From assembly GCF_028294535.1 (NCBI RefSeq), contig NZ_JAQBIE010000020.1:1-64000 (forward strand): a stretch of DNA of 64,000 nucleotides, read 5' to 3'. Positions 8,400 through 16,965 of this stretch are shown here, in pieces (within the stretch, counting starts at the first letter, position 1; each line of letters starts with the position of its first letter). The notes below the pieces were generated by a model. That model was not told the DNA's origin. It made no database searches and saw only the letters and a list, made by a program, of their open reading frames with translations. Source of the DNA: Paracoccus onchidii. Lineage in GTDB: Bacteria; Pseudomonadota; Alphaproteobacteria; Rhodobacterales; Rhodobacteraceae. A program made the position numbers and the translations under genes.

Positions 8400-9970
8400 T
8401 GTGCGTTCTCCTTGTTGTCGATCCAGCCGCTCAGAATCTTGACGCTTTCGTCATGCCTCTCTCGCATCATGCCGCGCAGGCGTGCCACCGGATCCCCCTG
8501 AGGCAGCGAGAGTTGCGGACGGGGAGGGTCCCCGGGTGGCAAAAGCTGGCTTTCGCGGGCGGGGTTTTCCTGTACCGGTTCAATTTCGGCTTCGACGGGC
8601 GGTGTCGGAGGGATGCTGTCATCCAATAGCGCCGGAGCCTGGGTATTGGCGCGATTCTTCATGATCGGGCGCAGGACGAGCACCGCCAGCGCAAGTGCAA
8701 AGATCCCGATAATTGCGATACGCGCCAAGGTATTCAGCTCCAGGCGATCAAGAAAACTGGCATTCGCAGCGGTTCCATTGTTGCCAAGCCGTGCAAATGG
8801 CAGCGATTTGACGGTGATCAGGTCGCCGCGCGTTTCGTCATAACCAACGGCCGAAGCGACTAGTTCGCGCAGAATTTCCAGTTCGCTATCCGGGCGCGGA
8901 ACCAGAACGGTTTCATCCCCGCCATTGGTCTCGGCAACGCCATTGACCAGCACGGCCACGGTCAGGCGTCGCGTGGCGCCAGGCTGGCGCGTTACTTCGC
9001 GCACCATGCTGCTGACTTCGTAATTCGCCTGCTGGCGGTTTTCCGAGCGCGAAGATTGCTCTGCTTCGCCCTCTGCCGCATCACCATCAGGCAGGTTCGA
9101 TGCGGCGGTCACAGCGCCGGCACCTGTCGAATTACTTTGATCGCTGGTTTCTTCTGTCACTTGCGAGATGAGCGCACGCTGGTCCGGGTCAAAACGCTGT
9201 TCGGTCAGCAATTCCGATTCCGTGATCAGATCCAGGTTCAGTTCGACGATGGCGTTTCCGATCCCGACATGGGGTTCCAGAATCCGTTCGACATTGCGCT
9301 TCATCTGGGCTGCGCGGTCTTCGCCTGCGGTCTCTTCCGATGCCGATACGACGCCGCGCTGGCTATCGATAACCGTGACCGCGTCGGGCTGCATACCCGG
9401 CACTCCGGACGATACCAGATAGCGCAGGGCAGAGGCCTGTTCACGCGTGATCTTCTGGCCGTTGGTTGTCAGCGTGACCGAGGCGCTGCCGGTAACGTCA
9501 CGACGATAGCCCCGGCCATTCTCGACAGCCAGATGCACCCGGGCTGCTTTGACATTTGGCAGGGCCAGAACCGTGCGGGCCAGTTCGCCTTCCTTTGCAC
9601 GCCAATAGGCCGCGTCAAACATTTGCGACGTGGTTCCAAAGCCTGACATGCCGTCAAGCAGCTCGTACCCGGCCCCCCCGGCCGAAGGCAGGCCCTGCGC
9701 CGCCAGTTCCATCCGCAATCGGTCGCGGTGACGCGAATCCACCCAGATCGAATCACCGCGGATTTCGTAGCTGGCCCCCGCCTGTTCGATTCCTGCGATG
9801 ACATCGCCTGATTGCGCGGCATCAAGCCCGCCATATAGCAGTGACATGTTCGGACGGCTTGCCAACCAGCCGAATCCGGCAACCAGCAAGAATGATGCCA
9901 GAAACGCGGTTGCGAGTATGGCTTTTTGACCTGAGCTTCGCTCGTTCCAATAGTCCCGCAATTTTTGCAA
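8396..9970 (-). CDS. fliF: Flagellar MS-ring protein FliF
   Basis: Forms the MS ring in the inner membrane that anchors rotor and export gate. 524 residues: TM helix at about 18-40, ring-building motif domains with SLLYGGLDAAQSGDV near 45 and the central FliF domain to about 300, a Ser/Thr/Asp-rich variable stretch near 280-320, a second TM helix near 430 and a cytoplasmic tail for FliG. It begins at a TTG (9970) preceded by AAAGGGA at a good distance, with no better ATG nearby. First gene of the leftward operon, divergent from fliL. Confidence 0.95.
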   Translation of the reverse strand: MQKLRDYWNERSSGQKAILATAFLASFLLVAGFGWLASRPNMSLLYGGLDAAQSGDVIAGIEQAGASYEIRGDSIWVDSRHRDRLRMELAAQGLPSAGGAGYELLDGMSGFGTTSQMFDAAYWRAKEGELARTVLALPNVKAARVHLAVENGRGYRRDVTGSASVTLTTNGQKITREQASALRYLVSSGVPGMQPDAVTVIDSQRGVVSASEETAGEDRAAQMKRNVERILEPHVGIGNAIVELNLDLITESELLTEQRFDPDQRALISQVTEETSDQSNSTGAGAVTAASNLPDGDAAEGEAEQSSRSENRQQANYEVSSMVREVTRQPGATRRLTVAVLVNGVAETNGGDETVLVPRPDSELEILRELVASAVGYDETRGDLITVKSLPFARLGNNGTAANASFLDRLELNTLARIAIIGIFALALAVLVLRPIMKNRANTQAPALLDDSIPPTPPVEAEIEPVQENPARESQLLPPGDPPRPQLSLPQGDPVARLRGMMRERHDESVKILSGWIDNKENAH

Positions 9971-10029
9971 AACCGTCCCTTTCGAATCAGCCGCCGTTTA
10001 TCGTCGACGCCTTGATGCCATGGGGCCGA

Positions 10030-10044
10030 TTAAGAATTGGTTAG
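10030..10044 (+). promoter_or_regulatory. Candidate CtrA-binding site between fliF and fliL
   Basis: The sequence TTAAGAATTGGTTAG is TTAA-N7-TTAG, one base off the CtrA consensus TTAA-N7-TTAA. It lies 43 bases before the fliL start and 60 bases before the fliF start, in the only sizeable gap of the cluster (9971-10086). CtrA controls flagellar genes across Rhodobacterales and Caulobacter. That CtrA acts here is inference. Confidence 0.55.
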
Positions 10045-10086
10045 TCGCGAACTGCTAATTCCGTCTTGTCACGACGGAGAATCACC

Positions 10087-10563
10087 ATGACCCAAGCTAC
10101 CGAGGCACAGCCCGGGGAAAGCCCCGGAAAGAAACGGCCCCTCGTTATGATCGGGGCTGTCGTCCTGCTTGCAGGATGCGGTTTTGCCTCGACCTATCTG
10201 GGATTGTGGTCGCCGACCGCAATGCTGGGGGCCAAGGGTCACGACCCGGCGCCCGAAGCGGTCGTTGATGTGATCTTCGTCAATGTGCCTCGTATCGAAC
10301 AAAGTCTGCCGGGTGGTCGCGGGCGCAATCTGCTGTTGGCGGCATCGATCGAGACGGATGCAGGTCACGCCCCGACGATCGAGCAGCTGATGCCCAGGGT
10401 GACGGATTCTTTCAATGGTTTCATCGCTGGTGTGGACCCCGCAGCCTATGACAAGCGCGGCGTTCTTGAAATCGTTCGGGCCGAACTGACAACGCGCGCC
10501 CGGCAGATTCTTGGGGAAGAAGCCGTAAAGGGGCTTTTGATCACGGAGTTCTTGATCAGATGA
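10087..10563 (+). CDS. fliL: Flagellar basal-body-associated protein FliL
   Basis: Inner-membrane protein surrounding stator units that supports torque generation. 158 residues: short cytoplasmic N-terminus, one TM helix at about 19-40, and a periplasmic SPFH-like domain ending in GLLITEFLIR, which matches the conserved FliL C-terminus. The ATG at 10087 is used rather than an upstream GTG because the membrane helix then sits at the normal depth. First gene of the rightward operon, next to the candidate CtrA box, and overlapping the next gene by ATGA. Confidence 0.88.
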   Translation: MTQATEAQPGESPGKKRPLVMIGAVVLLAGCGFASTYLGLWSPTAMLGAKGHDPAPEAVVDVIFVNVPRIEQSLPGGRGRNLLLAASIETDAGHAPTIEQLMPRVTDSFNGFIAGVDPAAYDKRGVLEIVRAELTTRARQILGEEAVKGLLITEFLIR

Positions 10564-10913
10564 CAATGGAAATGATCTTGCAGATAATCCTCGTGGTGGC
10601 GTCGATCGGGTTGGCTTGCTTTTGCATGGTCCTGACGCGCCGGCTGCGCCGGCTCAATGATCTTGAAACCGGGCTCGGGGGGGCAATTGCTGTTATGGCC
10701 GCGGAAGTGGACCGGCTGGAACAGGCGATTCGCTCTGCGCGCAGCGAAGCAACCGAGGCCAGCGAAGGGCTGGCGCAGGAAATCGCGCGTGCCCGCAAGG
10801 AGCGGTCCTTGTGGGAGCTGCGCCAGAAAATCGGAGAGGCTGCCAAGTCCGATCCCGCGCAGGCATCGCCAACCCGCCGTTTGCGCAAGCGCGTCGGAGG
10901 CCAGAATGCGTAG
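10560..10913 (+). CDS. Small single-span membrane protein of flagellar operon (possibly DUF6468)
   Basis: 117 residues: one hydrophobic segment (about 5-26), then a charged helical region (28-95) likely to form a coiled coil, and a basic tail. The pattern of a TM helix followed by RRLRRLNDLE and heptad-like spacing resembles DUF6468 proteins found in alphaproteobacterial flagellar operons, but this match is from memory and uncertain. It starts on the fliL stop (ATGA) and overlaps the motE-like gene by 8 bases, so it is tightly coupled to both. Function unknown; a role in motor or stator assembly is an inference. Confidence 0.6.
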   Translation: MTMEMILQIILVVASIGLACFCMVLTRRLRRLNDLETGLGGAIAVMAAEVDRLEQAIRSARSEATEASEGLAQEIARARKERSLWELRQKIGEAAKSDPAQASPTRRLRKRVGGQNA

Positions 10914-11448
10914 GTTCTTGATGCCGGTGCTGATCCTTGCCTTTACTGCACCCGCCCTCATGGCTTTGTGGCAGAAACAGGATCTGCCCGATCTTCTGGC
11001 CGCCTTTGCGGATTCCGGGGAATTGCTGCAAGGTTGCGGCGATGTGCCCGAGGCGATTGCCCTTGCCGAAGAACTGCGTGACCGTGCCCTGCGCATCGAA
11101 CGGTACATGCAAAGCATTGATGATCGGAAAGCTGAACTGGCGAATGCCGAAGCGACGTTGCGTGCCCGCCTGCGCGAACTCAAGGCGCAAAAAAGCGGCC
11201 TGCAGTCGCGACGGCAAGGTACCACCAGCGATGTGCGTGCCGATATCGAACGACTGGTCGCCTTGTACGATCAGATGAAACCTGCCGAAGCTGCGGCGGT
11301 TCTGACCAATCTTCCGGCTGATTTCGCTGCCGAAATCCTGATCCGTGTGCGCCCAGAGGCGGGCGCAAGAATTATTGCGGCGGTCGAACCCCGTCAGGCC
11401 GCATTGCTGACCGCGCAAATGGGTGCGCGCAGCGTTCGCAAACAATAG
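10906..11448 (+). CDS. motE: MotE-like periplasmic motility protein (MgtE-N-like domain)
   Basis: 180 residues: N-terminal signal or anchor (about 1-22), long coiled coil (about 55-105), then LVALYDQMKPAEAAAVLTNL and an MgtE-N/FliG-like segment to about 170. This is the layout of MotE, the periplasmic chaperone of MotC in Rhizobiales, and of related alphaproteobacterial proteins. A GGAGG at 10896-10900 supports the ATG at 10906. It lies eleven bases before motA, in keeping with a stator role. The exact orthology is inferred. Confidence 0.72.
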   Translation: MRRFLMPVLILAFTAPALMALWQKQDLPDLLAAFADSGELLQGCGDVPEAIALAEELRDRALRIERYMQSIDDRKAELANAEATLRARLRELKAQKSGLQSRRQGTTSDVRADIERLVALYDQMKPAEAAAVLTNLPADFAAEILIRVRPEAGARIIAAVEPRQAALLTAQMGARSVRKQ

Positions 11449-11459
11449 GAGGCACCGCG

Positions 11460-12326
11460 ATGTTCGGTTTTGTTGGCATCATTCTGACCTTTGCGATGGT
11501 CTTTGGCGGGTATCTTCTGGCGGGCGGAAAGATGGGGGTTATCGCCCACGCATTGCCGTTCGAGATGATGATGATCATGGGCGCTGCAATCGGATCATAT
11601 ATCCTGTCCAATGACAGCCATGTTCTGAAGGCGACATTGGGCGGGTTGAAGCGCGCCTTTTCCGGCCCGAAATGGAGCGCGCAGGACCATCAGGATGTTC
11701 TATGCCTGATGTTCCAACTGCTGCGGATCGCACGAGAAAACCCAGTCGAGCTGGAACATCATATCGAACGCCCTGCGGAATCGGCGATCTTCAATGCCTA
11801 TCCCAGACTGGCAGCAGATCATCATGTGGTTTCGTTGATTTCAGACACCTTGCGTTCCGCCAGCCTCAACTATGACGATCCCTATCAGGTCGAGGAAATG
11901 CTGGCGCGGCGGATCGCGATCATGCGCGAAGAGGAAATGCACGTGCCTCATGCACTGCAAAGCATGGCCGATGCCCTGCCAGCATTGGGGATCGTGGCGG
12001 CGGTTCTTGGGGTGATCAAGACCATGAGCGCGATCGACCAGCCTCCCGAGGTTCTGGGAAAGATGATCGGCGGCGCATTGGTGGGAACCTTTCTGGGGGT
12101 GTTTCTGGCCTATGGCTTTGTCGCGCCATTGGCCCAACGTCTGGGCGGCGTGGTGAAACAGGACCTGGGGTTTTACGAAGTCGTGAAATCGGTTCTGGTT
12201 GCCGGGCTGCATCAGCACGCGACGAATCTTTGTGTCGAGGTCGGACGACAGGCCGTGCCGGAACATGTCCGACCGCAATTTGACACGCTGGAAACAGCAT
12301 TGCGCGACCTCAAGAAGGCCGCGTGA
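11460..12326 (+). CDS. motA: Flagellar motor stator protein MotA
   Basis: Proton-channel subunit of the stator that turns ion flow into torque. 288 residues with four expected membrane segments (about 2-22, 31-50, 170-192, 202-225) and the large cytoplasmic loop between the second and third. PALGIVAAVLGVIKTM and the GGALVGTFLGVFLAYGFVAP segment are diagnostic. A clear AGGAGG ribosome-binding site precedes the ATG. The partner motB is not adjacent and is not found in the window. Confidence 0.95.
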   Translation: MFGFVGIILTFAMVFGGYLLAGGKMGVIAHALPFEMMMIMGAAIGSYILSNDSHVLKATLGGLKRAFSGPKWSAQDHQDVLCLMFQLLRIARENPVELEHHIERPAESAIFNAYPRLAADHHVVSLISDTLRSASLNYDDPYQVEEMLARRIAIMREEEMHVPHALQSMADALPALGIVAAVLGVIKTMSAIDQPPEVLGKMIGGALVGTFLGVFLAYGFVAPLAQRLGGVVKQDLGFYEVVKSVLVAGLHQHATNLCVEVGRQAVPEHVRPQFDTLETALRDLKKAA

Positions 12327-12604
12327 TGCTGGTTCTGGCATTCATGCTTGCCGTCAGTGCGGCCGGGGCGTCGGCAGAGATGCCAACCCCGCAAATGTCC
12401 GCCTTTGAACGGGACGCCACGAACTGGCTTCTGGAGGGGCGGGATCTGCCACCAGATTATCGATTGCGCCTGTTGGAAATGGGGCCTTCCGAGCGGCTGC
12501 AAATCTTGGTCTTTTTGCGCCGTTCCGGCCTGCTGACAGGCGACAGCTGGAGCCTTGACGACATTTTGAGGCCCGGCCCAAAGGACAATGAGGTCACGGA
12601 ATGA
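12326..12604 (+). CDS. Small secreted protein of unknown function in flagellar operon
   Basis: 92 residues: a signal peptide (about 1-18, ending ASA) and a 74-residue mature part rich in Leu, Asp and Arg, with PPDYRLRLLEMGPSERLQIL and ending in GPKDNEVTE. No family is recognised. The ATG at 12326 shares one base with the motA stop and the gene overlaps flhA by ATGA, so it is certainly read as part of this operon. A periplasmic role near the stator or rod is inferred from the signal peptide and neighbours only. Confidence 0.65.
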   Translation: MLVLAFMLAVSAAGASAEMPTPQMSAFERDATNWLLEGRDLPPDYRLRLLEMGPSERLQILVFLRRSGLLTGDSWSLDDILRPGPKDNEVTE

Positions 12605-14700
12605 AGGCGCTGGGCGCGATCGAATCCAAGTCCAACAAATTGCTGGATGCACCACTGCTGGTGACCGGCGCCTTGATGGTGATCGTGATATCGCTGGTGA
12701 TCCCTTTGCCACCCGGGCTGCTGGATTTCGGAATTGCATTGTCGATCGCGACGGCGACCTTGGTTCTGGTGATGGCGTCCCTGGTGGACAAGCCTACGGA
12801 TTTCCAGGCCTTTCCCGTCTTGCTGTTGGTCAGCCTGATCATCCGGCTGTCGCTGAACGTATCCTCGACGCGCCTGATTTTGACACAGGGCCACACAGGT
12901 ACGGATGCCGCAGGGCAGGTCATCAATGGATTCGCGGATTTCGTTGCCGGGGGATCGCTGCTTGTCGGGTTGACCGTGTTTGCCGTGATATCCGTTGTGA
13001 ACTTCATGGTTATAACCAAGGGTTCGGGCAGGATGGCCGAGGTCGCCGCGCGTTTTGCCCTGGATTCGTTGCCTGGCAAGCAATTGGCAATCGACGGAGA
13101 TCTGAATGCTGGTGCGATCGATCATCATGAGGCAAAGCTGCGCCGCAGTCAGGAACAGCGCGAGATCAGCTTTTTCGGATCTCTTGACGGCGCGTCAAAG
13201 TTTGTAAAAGGCGATGCAGTTGCAGGGATTGTCATCACGCTGATCAACCTGCTGATCGGCCTGACGGTCGGCATTGTCGGCCATGGCATGAGCTTTGGCG
13301 ACGCGGTGACAACATATTCGCACCTGACGATCGGTGACGGCCTTGTCAGTCAGATCCCGGCGCTGATCACCTCGATGGCGGCCGCGCTGCTATTGTCGCG
13401 CGGGGGGGCAACCGACAAGACCGCCGACCTCCTGTCGTCCGAGTTCTCCAGAACCTGGCAGCCGGCGGCTGTTGTTTCCGCCACGATGTTGTTGATGTCG
13501 CTGGTGCCAGGCATGCCCAAGCTGCTGTTTATTACGCTTGCGGGTGCAATGGCGGCGATGTCGTGGCGGATTGCGTCACGAAAGGCGTCTGAATCCTCAA
13601 GCGATGAGGTCAATGAGCAGCCACGGGATACCGTGCCGCCTGCAAGCAAGATCGGCGATATTCTGGATACTGATGATATCAGCGTCGAAATCGGTTCTGG
13701 GTTGATCCTGAGCGCATTGGATCAGGCGCGCGGTCTGGGTGGGCGTATCGGCAATTTGCGCATTCACGTCGCGCGTCAGTATGGGCTTATCCTGCCGGAT
13801 GTCCGCATTACCGACACGGATGAATTGCCTGCGGGCGATTATGTAATCAGGATCCAGAGCGTGGTGCGGGGGCGTGGCTCTTTGCGCCCCGGTGAGGTCT
13901 TGGCATTGGGCGCTGATCACTTGTTGGAACAGTTGGCGGGCGCTGCCGTAAAAGAGCCCGTCTATTCAAGCCCAGCAAGATGGATTGCACCTGACGATCA
14001 GGATGAGGCTGCGACGATGGGGGCCACCGTGGTCACGCCAATGGAGGTCGTGTCGACTCATCTGATGGAGGTAGTCAAGGCGAATCTGTCGTCTCTGATG
14101 ACTTTGGGGGCGATGCAGCGCCAGCTAGAGGAACTGAAATCGCTGTCCGATCCGGTTCGCAGCGAACGTAACCGGCGCTATCTGGACAGCATGATCCCTG
14201 ACAAGGTTTCACCCGAAACACTGTTGGCGGTCTTGCGTGCGTTGTTGGATGAAAGGATTTCGATCCGCAACCTGCCTCTGATTATCGATGCAGTATCAGA
14301 GTTTCGTACGCTGGAATCGATTGAAACGATCTATGAGATGACCCGCAAACGCTTGCGGGGTCAGATCACCCAACAATTCAGCGATGTTTCCGGAAAGATG
14401 CATGCCCTCCAGCTTCACCCGGCATGGGAGGCCGAGTTCGTGCGCGCCGATAGCGAAACGGGCCGCAGCGGGGGTGGGGCATTGCCGCCGGCACTGACAC
14501 GAAAATTGCTGGATGCCACGCGAAAGATGCTTGCAGAGGCCGCTCCTGGCACCTCGGTGGTTGTCGTCGTGCCGGATCATCGTCGGCGCATGGTGCGGGC
14601 GGTGCTGGGTTCGGCGGGGCTTTCGGCCCCGGTCTTGGGCCTCGAAGAGGTGGATCCCGCCGCCGATCTGCAATTGCTCGGAGCGATAGAGTTTTCATGA
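12601..14700 (+). CDS. flhA: Flagellar export gate protein FlhA
   Basis: Large subunit of the flagellar export gate, with about eight membrane helices in the first ~330 residues and a cytosolic ring-forming domain (about 350-699) that binds chaperone-substrate complexes. The FHIPEP signature lies at about 139-170 (RMAEVAARFALDSLPGKQLA then DLNAG). 699 residues, the usual length. The ATG overlaps the upstream stop (ATGA) and the stop overlaps fliR (ATGA). Confidence 0.97.
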   Translation: MKALGAIESKSNKLLDAPLLVTGALMVIVISLVIPLPPGLLDFGIALSIATATLVLVMASLVDKPTDFQAFPVLLLVSLIIRLSLNVSSTRLILTQGHTGTDAAGQVINGFADFVAGGSLLVGLTVFAVISVVNFMVITKGSGRMAEVAARFALDSLPGKQLAIDGDLNAGAIDHHEAKLRRSQEQREISFFGSLDGASKFVKGDAVAGIVITLINLLIGLTVGIVGHGMSFGDAVTTYSHLTIGDGLVSQIPALITSMAAALLLSRGGATDKTADLLSSEFSRTWQPAAVVSATMLLMSLVPGMPKLLFITLAGAMAAMSWRIASRKASESSSDEVNEQPRDTVPPASKIGDILDTDDISVEIGSGLILSALDQARGLGGRIGNLRIHVARQYGLILPDVRITDTDELPAGDYVIRIQSVVRGRGSLRPGEVLALGADHLLEQLAGAAVKEPVYSSPARWIAPDDQDEAATMGATVVTPMEVVSTHLMEVVKANLSSLMTLGAMQRQLEELKSLSDPVRSERNRRYLDSMIPDKVSPETLLAVLRALLDERISIRNLPLIIDAVSEFRTLESIETIYEMTRKRLRGQITQQFSDVSGKMHALQLHPAWEAEFVRADSETGRSGGGALPPALTRKLLDATRKMLAEAAPGTSVVVVVPDHRRRMVRAVLGSAGLSAPVLGLEEVDPAADLQLLGAIEFS

Positions 14701-15455
14701 GTTGGGAACAACTCGCGGGTTGGATGCCCTTGCAAGGCTGGACCTTGATCCTGGTCTATATTCGCGTTCAGGCCTGCGTCCTTGCGCTGCCCGGGCTGGG
14801 AGAGCGCGTCATTCCTGTGCGGGTTCGCGTTTCGGTCGCCATGGCTGTTTCACCGTTGCTGGCTGATGGTCTTGCGCCTGTTGCTTATCCCGCAAGCCTG
14901 CTGGCGGGTCTGGGGCTGGTATCCGTCGAAATGCTGATCGGGCTTGCCGCGGGCATCCTGGTGCGGCTGTTCGCCCTGGCGCTGGATATCGCGACGACGG
15001 CCATCGCTGCCACGGCATCCCTGTCGCAACTTGTCGGGGTTCAGAACGAGGCCGCGCCGCATCCGATCGGCAACCTGATGCATCTTGCGGGGATTGCGGT
15101 TCTGATGGCGCTGGGGTTGCCGATCATGCTGCTGGAACTGATCCGCGACAGTTTCTTCTTGTGGCCTGCCGGGGTCTTGCCCGACATCGCGGTTCTTGGT
15201 CCCGCGGCGGTCATGGTCCTGGCCGACAGTTTTCTTCTGGCAATGATGATCGCGGCGCCCTTTACCCTGGGCGGCTTTCTGTTTCAGGCGCTGTCGGGGG
15301 TTATCAATCGCGTGATGCCCGCATTGCCTGTTGTATTCATTGGTTCACCGGTGGCGATCCTGCTTGCCCTGATCGCATTGGCGGTCCTTGCGCCGATCCT
15401 GATCGGAATTTGGGCCGATGCCGTGTTGGACTTTACCTTGCCGAGGGACGCATGA
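14697..15455 (+). CDS. fliR: Flagellar export gate protein FliR
   Basis: Membrane protein of the FliPQR export channel. 252 residues and about six hydrophobic segments across the whole length. ARVQ-type opening (YIRVQACVLALPGLGER) and the conserved GVINRVMPALPVVFIGSPV in the last third identify FliR. Overlaps flhA and flhB by ATGA, so flhA-fliR-flhB are coupled. Confidence 0.93.
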   Translation: MSWEQLAGWMPLQGWTLILVYIRVQACVLALPGLGERVIPVRVRVSVAMAVSPLLADGLAPVAYPASLLAGLGLVSVEMLIGLAAGILVRLFALALDIATTAIAATASLSQLVGVQNEAAPHPIGNLMHLAGIAVLMALGLPIMLLELIRDSFFLWPAGVLPDIAVLGPAAVMVLADSFLLAMMIAAPFTLGGFLFQALSGVINRVMPALPVVFIGSPVAILLALIALAVLAPILIGIWADAVLDFTLPRDA

Positions 15456-16513
15456 GCGACGACAACGACGACAAGACATTCGAACCCACCGAGCAAAAAC
15501 TGCGCAAAGCGCGCGAGCAAGGCGATATCCCGCGCTCGACCGAGTTCAACGTGGCAATGATGTATGCCGGCGCCTGGCTGGCCTTTGGTGTCGGGGCCGC
15601 TTTCGCGGTGAAACAATGGCTTGCGATGGCAAGCCGTGGAATGGGGGCGGATGGATGGCCCATCGGATCGGTGTTTGCCCTGGCCGATTCGCTTTGGCGC
15701 TATGCAGCAATTGCCCTGATCGCGCTGGTGCTGATCCCTTGCGCAACGATTCTGATCGGATTGATCGTGCAGCGAGGCTTGATCTTTTCGCCCAAGAAGA
15801 TCGCGCCTGACTTCAATCGCATCAACCCGATCAAGACAGCGGGCCAGAAATTCGGCACGTCCGGTCTGGTGACCTTTGGGATTTCCTTTGCCAAGGCGGC
15901 GTTGGTTTGTCTGGGGGGGTGGTATCTGTTCGCGGGGCTTGTCGATCGAATGGCTTCCAGCGCGATGGCGGGAACCCGCTGGGTGACAGGGCTTGGCGAT
16001 TTGCTGGGGCGTGTGCTGTTGTTGGCGGTGGCGATCTCGGTGGTGTTTGCGGCGTTGGACATGGCATGGAAGCGGTTCGAACATCTTCGCAAGAACCGTA
16101 TGACGCGAAAAGAGATGGAAGATGAATACAAGGATGCCGAAGGTGATCCACATCTGAAGGCCGCCAGACGCCAGCGTGCGGTCGATATTGCCATGAAGCA
16201 GATGCTGGCAGATGTGGAAAAGGCCGATGTCGTCATTGTCAATCCGACACATTATGCGGTTGCGTTGCAATGGAAACCCGGCAGCGGGCGCGCGCCGGTT
16301 TGTCTGGCGAAGGGCACGGATGACGTCGCAGCGCGGATTCGCGAGCGGGCCAGGAAAGGAGCCGTTCCGATCTGGTCCGATCCCCCTTGCGCGCGTGCGA
16401 TCCACGCCAGCGTTGACATAGGGGCCGAGATCAGGCGCGAACATTTCGCGGCCGTGGCGGCGGCGATTCGCTTTGCCGAAAACATGCGCAAGAAGGTTCG
16501 GGCCGGATGGTAG
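15452..16513 (+). CDS. flhB: Flagellar export switch protein FlhB
   Basis: Export-gate protein that switches substrate specificity from rod/hook to filament subunits. 353 residues: charged N-terminus with EPTEQKLRKAREQGD, four membrane segments (about 30-215), a charged linker and the cytoplasmic domain with the self-cleavage motif NPTH at 264-267. The ATG at 15452 overlaps the fliR stop; an upstream in-frame extension lies inside fliR and is rejected. Confidence 0.96.
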   Translation: MSDDNDDKTFEPTEQKLRKAREQGDIPRSTEFNVAMMYAGAWLAFGVGAAFAVKQWLAMASRGMGADGWPIGSVFALADSLWRYAAIALIALVLIPCATILIGLIVQRGLIFSPKKIAPDFNRINPIKTAGQKFGTSGLVTFGISFAKAALVCLGGWYLFAGLVDRMASSAMAGTRWVTGLGDLLGRVLLLAVAISVVFAALDMAWKRFEHLRKNRMTRKEMEDEYKDAEGDPHLKAARRQRAVDIAMKQMLADVEKADVVIVNPTHYAVALQWKPGSGRAPVCLAKGTDDVAARIRERARKGAVPIWSDPPCARAIHASVDIGAEIRREHFAAVAAAIRFAENMRKKVRAGW

Positions 16514-16872
16514 ACACATGCGCAAAGCTGGCAAAACTGGAACAGATTGCCCGTATTCGCGCCGAGCAAGAGCTGAAAAAGCTGGCCGCGTTCCGTCTTC
16601 ATGTCGAAGCGGCGCAGGGTCGTGTGGCGGCAACGCGCACCGCATTGGGTCAAAGCTATCGCGATGACGCTCCGCTGGCCTTGTCCGAGGCACGGATGGC
16701 CAATGCCCAGGCCGCACGCGCCGCACGCGAGATGGCGCGGGCGGAACGGGATCTCCTCCAGATGCGGCCGGGTTTCGAGGCTGCAAGGCAGAATGCGGCG
16801 CGGGAATTCGGTCGCGCCGAGGTATTGGCCCAACTGGCAAGGCGTGAGGTGGATCGAAACGGCCACGGGTGA
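16507..16872 (+). CDS. Coiled-coil protein at end of flagellar operon (FliJ-like candidate)
   Basis: 121 residues, almost entirely helical and charged, with runs such as AEQELKKLAAFRLHVEAAQ and repeated Ala/Arg heptads and no membrane segment. Size and composition fit FliJ-type export chaperones, but no decisive motif is visible. The ATG at 16507 overlaps the last seven bases of flhB. The 93-base gap to bioB separates it from the biotin genes. Confidence 0.6.
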   Translation: MVDTCAKLAKLEQIARIRAEQELKKLAAFRLHVEAAQGRVAATRTALGQSYRDDAPLALSEARMANAQAARAAREMARAERDLLQMRPGFEAARQNAAREFGRAEVLAQLARREVDRNGHG

Positions 16873-16965
16873 CGCCCCATATTCCGTTGCCGCGGCGCAG
16901 CGGCGGGTTGGACAGCGCGAACTTGAAATGCTACTCAACGCGTCAGTCATCCGAGGAGGAACCCG

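Noticed and set aside
16873..16965. BioR operator upstream of bioB
   Set aside because: No TTATCTATAA-like palindrome is present in the gap.
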